Positions 42,012-47,144 of a DNA stretch of 47,144 nucleotides are shown in pieces. The stretch's first letter is position 1. Each line of letters opens with the position of its first letter. Under the pieces are notes generated by a model. The model saw only the letters and a list, made by a program, of their open reading frames with translations. It did no database searches and was not told the origin of the DNA. The translations under genes and the position numbers were made by a program. This stretch comes from Paracoccaceae bacterium (GTDB lineage Bacteria; Pseudomonadota; Alphaproteobacteria; Rhodobacterales; Rhodobacteraceae): contig JAPUEK010000080.1 in the NCBI GenBank assembly GCA_027492585.1, positions 1 through 47,144 of the forward strand, in the 5' to 3' direction.

Positions 42012-42989
42012 CTAGGGAAGCTGCGCGGGCCGCGCTAGCGGGATTGAAGCCTGAACATCTTCGCCGGTATCTGCCGCTTGATGCAGGTGGCTTTGCTTCA
42101 GGAAGACCAACAGCATATCCAGAAACGCGCGGGTCTTTTGTGGCATCAGGCGTCGGCTTGGGAAGACGGCGCGGACGGAAGCCGGGCGCAGGGTCCAGTC
42201 GGGAAGCACGCGGATCAGCGCGCCGGACCGCAGATAATCTACCGCAAAAATATCCGGCAGGCTGGTAATCCCCGCGCCCAACAGGGCAAGGCGGCGCAGG
42301 GCGTAGTAGGAATTGGCGGTGATCCGGCGGGGCTTGGTATCGACGGGCAGCACCTCTCCACCCCGGTTCAGCACCCAAGGCACCGGGGCGCCATCACTCA
42401 TCAACATCAGCATGTCGCGTTGCGGCAGATCATCGGGGGACAGGACCGGCGTGGAGAGGTAAGCAGGCGCTGCATAAAGGCTGATTTCCAGATCAATCAG
42501 ATGCCGTGTGGTCAGGTTCTGCTGTGCCTCGGCTTCGCCGACACGGATCGCCAGATCAAAGCTTTCACCGATCACATCGACGTAGCGCGGCGACATATCG
42601 AGATCGAGCTGCACCTCCGGGAAGTCGCGGGTGAAAGCGGCCAGCATGGGTGCCAGCGAGATGGCCGCAAGGTCGGCGGGCGCCGAGATCCGCAACCGCC
42701 CGGACGGTCGGGTGCGCTGACGTTCGATCACATCGGCAACCCGCTCCATCTCATGACCGATCTGCTCGGCCGAGCCAAGAATGCGGAGGCCCATCTCGGT
42801 CAGGACCAGCCGCCTTGTGGTGCGTTGCAGCACCTTTTCGCCCAACCGCGTTTCCAGTTCCTGGATGCGGCGCGAGAGCGTGGATTTCGGCAGGCCAAGC
42901 TGGCGGGCCGCTTCGGAGAAACCGCCGGCATTGACGATGCGGGCAAAGAGAACAAGGTCCATCGGGTCAGGAGGTGGCGGCATGAGCAT
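42012..42989 (-). CDS. LysR-family regulator
   Basis: A 325-residue regulator. The HTH (DLVLFARIVNAGGFSEAARQLGLPKSTLSRRIQELETRLGEKVLQRTTRRLVLTEMG) is canonical, and the rest is the two-lobed effector-binding domain (GRLRISAPADLAAISLAPML). It is about 20 residues longer than usual at the C-terminus. It diverges from the M19/ABC operon over about 90 bases and probably controls it. ATG 42989 and 42983 are both possible. Confidence 0.92.
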   Translation of the reverse strand: MLMPPPPDPMDLVLFARIVNAGGFSEAARQLGLPKSTLSRRIQELETRLGEKVLQRTTRRLVLTEMGLRILGSAEQIGHEMERVADVIERQRTRPSGRLRISAPADLAAISLAPMLAAFTRDFPEVQLDLDMSPRYVDVIGESFDLAIRVGEAEAQQNLTTRHLIDLEISLYAAPAYLSTPVLSPDDLPQRDMLMLMSDGAPVPWVLNRGGEVLPVDTKPRRITANSYYALRRLALLGAGITSLPDIFAVDYLRSGALIRVLPDWTLRPASVRAVFPSRRLMPQKTRAFLDMLLVFLKQSHLHQAADTGEDVQASIPLARPAQLP

Positions 42990-43080
42990 CGTTCCATATT
43001 TGGAATAGTGAAACCCATTCTTCCGTATTGGGCAACAGAGATTCCCGGATTAGCCTGAAAGCAGATCAGGACTTGGGAAT

Positions 43081-44100
43081 ATGCTCGTGACGCCACATCT
43101 CGCCTCACTTCTGGAACGCGCCGTTGTCTGGGAAAGCGCCGTTGGCTGGACGCCGGAATGTCTCGACGAAGGCCCCGACATGCTGCCCCGCTATGCCGCT
43201 GCCGGGTTTTCCTATCTGTCGATGACCATGGGAGCGGATTGGGACCGGCCGGAGCCGACCCTGCGGCATCTGGCCCAGCAGCGCCGCTGGTTCGAGGCGC
43301 GGTCGCATCATTTCCGCATCACGGAATCGGTCGAGGATATTCGCACGGCCAAGCGCGAGGGAAAGCTCGGCATCGGCTTTCACCTGCAAGGGGCAAGTCC
43401 GTTGGGCTATGAACCGGCGCTGATCGACTCCTGGTATCGGCTGGGCATCCGCTGGATGATCCTGTGCTACAACACCCGCAACCCCTTGGGCGATGGTTGC
43501 CACGAGCCGTCTGATGCCGGCCTGTCGCTCCTCGGCCGGGCCTTTGTGGCCGAGGCGAACCGGGTGGGCATGATGCTCGACATCAGCCATGCGGGCATCC
43601 GCACCTCGCTCGACATCATCGAATTGTCCGAGCGCCCGGTGGTGGCCAGCCATTCCAGTGCCCGCGCGATCAAGACCCATGAGCGCAACATCACCGATGA
43701 GCAGATCAAGGCGCTTGCAGCGAAGGGCGGCGTGATGGGGATCAACTCCATCGGACCCTTCCTGACCGATGACAATTCCTCGGGCGTGGGGGCGTTGATG
43801 CGCCACATCGACCATGTGGCGCAACTGGTCGGGCCGCAGCATGTGGGGCTGGGGCTGGACGTGGTGTTCTACCAGCCCTTCATGACCAAGCTTTACGATT
43901 CCGGCCCGCTGATGAGCCAGCGCGGCTATCCCCGCCCGCCGTGGGCCGATGTGAAGCCCGAAGCCCTGCCGGAACTGGTCGAGGCGCTGGACCGTCATGG
44001 CTATGACGAGACGGCGATCCTCGGCATTCTGGGCGAGAATTTCCTGCGGGTCGCCGGACAGAACTGGCGCCCCTCCACCCTTCCCTCAAGGAGCGAATGA
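43081..44100 (+). CDS. Membrane-dipeptidase (M19) homologue with altered metal site
   Basis: A 339-residue cytoplasmic protein of the M19 fold. Conserved parts: LDISHAG and VVASHSSARAIKTHERNITDEQIKALAAKGGVMGIN (two histidine ligands) and GLGLDVVF (the family aspartate). The N-terminal DGHND motif, which gives two zinc ligands, is replaced by VVWESAVGW. The bridging glutamate of the EGG motif is glutamine in HLQGASPLG. The two-zinc site is therefore incomplete; a mononuclear or non-catalytic protein is possible. Its stop overlaps the binding-protein start (ATGA), tying it to the ABC importer. Confidence 0.85.
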   Translation: MLVTPHLASLLERAVVWESAVGWTPECLDEGPDMLPRYAAAGFSYLSMTMGADWDRPEPTLRHLAQQRRWFEARSHHFRITESVEDIRTAKREGKLGIGFHLQGASPLGYEPALIDSWYRLGIRWMILCYNTRNPLGDGCHEPSDAGLSLLGRAFVAEANRVGMMLDISHAGIRTSLDIIELSERPVVASHSSARAIKTHERNITDEQIKALAAKGGVMGINSIGPFLTDDNSSGVGALMRHIDHVAQLVGPQHVGLGLDVVFYQPFMTKLYDSGPLMSQRGYPRPPWADVKPEALPELVEALDRHGYDETAILGILGENFLRVAGQNWRPSTLPSRSE

Positions 44101-45071
44101 TGAAACTGAAGTCCTTCGGGCTTGCATCCCTGTTTGCCCTCGCCGCCCTTGGCGCCGCGCAGGCTGAACCCAAACGCATCGCCATCGCCAGTTTTGGCGA
44201 ACACCCCGCGCTCAACGAAGTCGCCGAGGGCTTCAAGGAGCGAATGGGGGAACTGGGCTATGTCGAGGGCAAGGATGCGACCTACAGCTTTGTCCATGCC
44301 AATTTCGACCGCACCCTGGTCCCGCAGGTTCTGCAAAAGGTCGAGGCTGAAAAGCCCGCCCTCGCGCTGCTTCTGACCACCGGTCTCAATCAGGCGGCGG
44401 TGCGCGGCATCACCGACAAGTCGATCCCGATCGTGTTCGGCGCGGTGGTCGATCCGGTCGTGGCGGGCATTGTGCCGGATTGGCAGCATGGGTCCGAATT
44501 CAGCACCGGCGCGTCGATGATGCCCGATTTCGACGCGACCTTCGCCTATCTGAAAACGGTGATGCCCGAGATCAAATCGGTCGGCACCCTGTTCAATCCG
44601 GGCGAAGACAATGACGCGACCAACATGGAGTTGATCGAGAAGGCCGCCGAGAAGGCCGGTATCAAGGTTGTGGGCGTGCCGGTGGAGAATGCCGCCGACC
44701 TGCCGCAGCGGGTGCAAAGCTTTGCCGGTCAGGTCGATGCGATTTTCCTGATCCAGTCAAACATCGTGCAAACCTCGGTTCCCGTCGTGGCGCAGGTAGC
44801 GCAGCGGATGAAGATGCCGCTGTTCAACTCGGTCTTCGCGCCGGATCTGGCCGATCAGCTTGCCGGTTTCCATGCGATTTCCTACCGGAAGAACGGCGTT
44901 CACGCCGCCGATCTGGCGGACCGCATCCTGAAGGGGGAAAAGCCTGCCGACATCGCCCCCTATGTGCCGACCGAAGCCGATTTCGATTCCTACGTCAGCG
45001 TGAAGGGGATGGAAGCGGTTGGTCTGCCGATCCCTGCCGCTCTGGCGGACAGCCCGTGGTTGCTGAAGTGA
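44097..45071 (+). CDS. ABC transporter substrate-binding protein (TrpX/COG2984 type)
   Basis: A 324-residue periplasmic protein with signal MMKLKSFGLASLFALAALGAAQA. Family blocks: RIAIASFGEHPALNEVAEGFKERMGELGYVEGKDATYSFVHANFD, LLLTTGLNQAAVRG, IPIVFGAVVDPVVAGIV and IKSVGTLFNPGEDND. In other bacteria relatives bind tryptophan or similar compounds; the ligand here is unknown. It overlaps the dipeptidase stop at its start and the ATPase start at its end. Confidence 0.88.
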   Translation: MMKLKSFGLASLFALAALGAAQAEPKRIAIASFGEHPALNEVAEGFKERMGELGYVEGKDATYSFVHANFDRTLVPQVLQKVEAEKPALALLLTTGLNQAAVRGITDKSIPIVFGAVVDPVVAGIVPDWQHGSEFSTGASMMPDFDATFAYLKTVMPEIKSVGTLFNPGEDNDATNMELIEKAAEKAGIKVVGVPVENAADLPQRVQSFAGQVDAIFLIQSNIVQTSVPVVAQVAQRMKMPLFNSVFAPDLADQLAGFHAISYRKNGVHAADLADRILKGEKPADIAPYVPTEADFDSYVSVKGMEAVGLPIPAALADSPWLLK

Positions 45072-45880
45072 GCGAGCCTGTGACGGGGGGCGCTGCCCCC
45101 CTCCTTGCCGCCGCGGGTCTACGCAAGACCTTTGGCGGCGGCCTGCCCGGCGCGCGGCCTGCGCTGGATGGCGTGGACCTGACGCTGGCACGCGGCGATT
45201 TCGTGGTGATCATCGGCAGCAACGGCGCCGGAAAGTCCACGCTGCTGAACAGCATTGCCGGCAGCTTCCTGCTTGATGCAGGGCGGATCACACTGGCGGG
45301 CCAAGACATCACCCGTCTTGCCGGACATCGCAGGGCCGGCCTGATCACGCGGGTGTTTCAAGACCCGATGATCGGCACGGCGGCGGAAATGACGATCGAG
45401 GAAAACCTCGCCCTGGCCGAGCGGCGCGGCGCGCGGCGCGGATTGCGGATGAACCTGAACGCTGCGCGTCGGGACGTGTATAGGGAGCTGCTGAAGCCCC
45501 TTGCGCTCGGGCTGGAGGATCGGCTGACGGCGCAGGTGGCACTTCTGTCGGGGGGGCAAAGACAGGCACTGTCGCTGATCATGGCGGTCATGTCGAAGCC
45601 GCAACTGCTGTTGCTGGATGAACATACGGCCGCACTCGACCCGCGCACCGCCGGACTGGTGATGGAGGCGACCGAGCGGGTGGTGCGCGAAAACAAGCTG
45701 ACCGCGCTGATGGTCACCCACAACATGCGGCAGGCGATCGAGACGGGCAACCGGCTGATCATGATGGATGCGGGCCGCATCCGCGACGACATCGGCGGAG
45801 CGGAGAAAACCAGCCTCACCGCAGCCGATCTGGTGGAAAAATTCAAGATCGACAACGACCGGATGCTTTTGGGGGCCTGA
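45068..45880 (+). CDS. ABC transporter ATP-binding protein
   Basis: A 270-residue ATPase. Walker A is GSNGAGKST, signature LLSGGQRQALSL, Walker B LLLLDEHTAALD, with the H-loop in MVTHNM. GTG 45068 was chosen because it overlaps the binding-protein stop (GTGA), the same arrangement as elsewhere in this operon; GTG 45056 is an alternative. It matches the ATPase partner of COG2984/COG4120 importers. Confidence 0.92.
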   Translation: MSEPVTGGAAPLLAAAGLRKTFGGGLPGARPALDGVDLTLARGDFVVIIGSNGAGKSTLLNSIAGSFLLDAGRITLAGQDITRLAGHRRAGLITRVFQDPMIGTAAEMTIEENLALAERRGARRGLRMNLNAARRDVYRELLKPLALGLEDRLTAQVALLSGGQRQALSLIMAVMSKPQLLLLDEHTAALDPRTAGLVMEATERVVRENKLTALMVTHNMRQAIETGNRLIMMDAGRIRDDIGGAEKTSLTAADLVEKFKIDNDRMLLGA

Positions 45881-45883
45881 GAG

Positions 45884-46789
45884 ATGGATATTCTGAACGC
45901 CTTCCTGAACCTTGTGCCGGTGACATTCGCGCAAAGCCTGATGTATTCCTTCGTGGTGCTGGGCATCATGATCCCGTTCCGGCTGCTGAGCTTTCCCGAT
46001 CTGACCAGCGAGGGGGCCTTTCCCTTGGGCGGCGCTGTGGCGGCAGCCTTGATCCTGAGCGGGTGGAACCCGTTTCTGGCAACTGCGGTGGCGGTTGTGG
46101 CCGGGATGCTGGCCGGGGCGGCAACGGCGCTGATCCACCTGCAATTCCGGCTGAACTCGCTACTGGCGGGAATTCTGGTGTTCACCGCGCTTTACAGTGT
46201 GAACATGCGGGTGATGGGGCGGTCAAACGTGGCGCTGTTTTCCTCTGACAGCGTGTTCTTGCAGATCAGCCCGGATATTCTCGGCTCCGTCACCCTGCAG
46301 ATCGCATTTTTCGCGGTGCTGGTTGTGGCGGTGCTGGTTGGGCTGCGCTGGTATCTGGCAACGGAATCCGGCGCTGCGCTGCGGGTGGTGGGGATCAACC
46401 CTGATCTCGCGCCATCGCTGGGCATCAGCCTGTGGACCTTCACCCTGATAGGGTTGGGCCTTGCCAATGGCTTGTCGGCTTTGGGCGGCGCTCTGGTCGT
46501 GCAGTTGCAGGGCTTTGCCGATGTGGGAATGGGGACGGGATTGCTGATCAACGGGCTGGCTTCGCTGGTGATCGGCGAGACGGTGCTGGGACGCCATACC
46601 ATCACGCGGCAGTTGCTGGCCCCCGTTGTTGGGGCTGCGATCTATTACCAATTCGTCTCGCTCGGCCTGTCACTGGGCTTGCAGCCGAGCGATCTGAAAC
46701 TGGTGACGGCGGTTTTCGTCCTGCTGACGCTGGGTCTGCCCGCATTGCGGAAATCCACAGGCATCGGGCGGGAGAAGATGCGGGCATGA
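45884..46789 (+). CDS. ABC transporter permease (COG4120 type)
   Basis: A 301-residue inner-membrane protein with eight or nine helices. The branched-chain-type permease loop is seen in LRWYLATESGAALRVVGINPDLAPSLGIS, and GLANGLSALGGALVVQLQGFADVGMGTGLLINGLASLVIGE follows. It begins four bases after the ATPase stop. Last gene of the M19-ABC operon. Confidence 0.92.
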   Translation: MDILNAFLNLVPVTFAQSLMYSFVVLGIMIPFRLLSFPDLTSEGAFPLGGAVAAALILSGWNPFLATAVAVVAGMLAGAATALIHLQFRLNSLLAGILVFTALYSVNMRVMGRSNVALFSSDSVFLQISPDILGSVTLQIAFFAVLVVAVLVGLRWYLATESGAALRVVGINPDLAPSLGISLWTFTLIGLGLANGLSALGGALVVQLQGFADVGMGTGLLINGLASLVIGETVLGRHTITRQLLAPVVGAAIYYQFVSLGLSLGLQPSDLKLVTAVFVLLTLGLPALRKSTGIGREKMRA

Positions 46790-47053
46790 GGTAGACGGAA
46801 GCCAAGCAGGATCAGAAATGGAGATCTTTCCGATCAGTTATGGTTGGCATCCGCCGAACGATTGCGGGGCGTAGGCATGCTGCGGCACTCCCTGAACGGC
46901 CGCTTCGCGAAATGCGGCCTTGCAGCATTGATAGACCTAACTGTCCACTGACGGCCGATCGCGTCGATGACCGCGTGCCTCAATGAAGTAGCGCAGTTCC
47001 CAGCATAGGCGAAGCCATGCCGACCTGCAGGATGAGTCATAGAAATCAGTTTG
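46790..47053. other. Non-coding stretch between the ABC operon and the insertion sequence
   Basis: About 260 bases without a recognisable gene. A few short frames exist (for example MEIFPISYGWHPPNDCGA at 46818) but match nothing I know. No direct repeat next to the IS end could be matched, because the other end of that copy is outside the window. Confidence 0.4.
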
Positions 47054-47144
47054 CTGTGCCCCCCGATAACTCGTCCATCTGATGCTAGGGTCCGGCCCAA
47101 GGAGAGGACCGGACATGAAGAGATCGAAGTTCACGGAAGAGCAG
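47054..47144 (+). mobile_element. Left end of an IS3-family element (partial)
   Basis: The inverted-repeat end starts near 47054 (ctgtgcccccc) and extends at least to 47095, mirroring bases 1-42. A ribosome-binding site (aaggagagg) and the transposase start follow. The element continues beyond the window. Confidence 0.85.
47115..47144 (+). CDS. IS3-family transposase OrfA, first ten codons
   Basis: ATG 47115 opens MKRSKFTEEQ, the usual start of the OrfA HTH protein of IS3-family elements of the IS407/IS51 kind. The remainder is outside the window, so intactness and the OrfAB frameshift cannot be judged. Confidence 0.85.
   Translation, partial: MKRSKFTEEQ

Overview
The window reads as high-GC alphaproteobacterial DNA, most like Rhodobacterales and probably close to Paracoccus. 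The reasons are the gene order norCBQDEF with nnrU/nnrR and pseudoazurin, an NNR-type site of the form TTAAC-N4-GTCAA in front of norC, and the style of the short periplasmic proteins. This is inferred from gene content; no database search was run. Almost identical insertion-sequence termini lie at both edges (1-42 and 47054-47144), so the segment is either a region bounded by two copies of one IS3-type element or a contig broken at that repeat.

Layout. 1-1000: IS terminus, then a decayed RecQ-type helicase. 1015-16918: the most unusual block. A hybrid histidine kinase (HisKA-HATPase-REC-Hpt), three paralogous LuxR/NarL-type response regulators and a degenerate receiver protein surround a secretion locus. 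That locus has a lipoprotein, a small Asn/Thr/Ser/Gly-rich secreted protein, an oversized CsgG/HfaB-type outer-membrane lipoprotein, and four secreted proteins that share an N-terminal box and a repeated GAxNxG motif. Two cysteine-free periplasmic proteins with a molybdopterin-oxidoreductase-like fold, an HdeA/Rap1a-like protein with a peptidoglycan-binding tail and an MliC-type lysozyme inhibitor follow. I read it as a two-component-controlled, curli/holdfast-like surface fibre or adhesin system; the function is inferred.

16963-27572: a mosaic of metabolic and stress genes. It has an ion transporter of the ArsB/NhaD superfamily, an hchA-luxR-SDR operon ending in truncated monooxygenase and MFS remnants, a DUF488 gene, a DyP peroxidase plus encapsulin nanocompartment operon with two palindromes upstream, an AraC/NmrA divergent pair and a TetR/SDR divergent pair. 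27779-31994: an autotransporter with three tandem passenger repeats, preceded by a LuxR-solo regulator. 32033-33840: remnants of a lipase-like/membrane-protein array joined by ATGA overlaps, and an orphan HlyC-type acyltransferase.

34035-41680: nitric-oxide respiration. Pseudoazurin has its own NnrR-type box, nnrU and nnrR diverge, and norCBQDEF runs leftwards from an NNR box that may also serve a small membrane protein read the other way. 42012-46789: a LysR regulator diverging from a metal-ligand-poor M19 dipeptidase homologue and a three-gene ABC importer (TrpX/COG2984 type) joined by overlapping starts and stops. The window ends ten codons into an IS3-family transposase.
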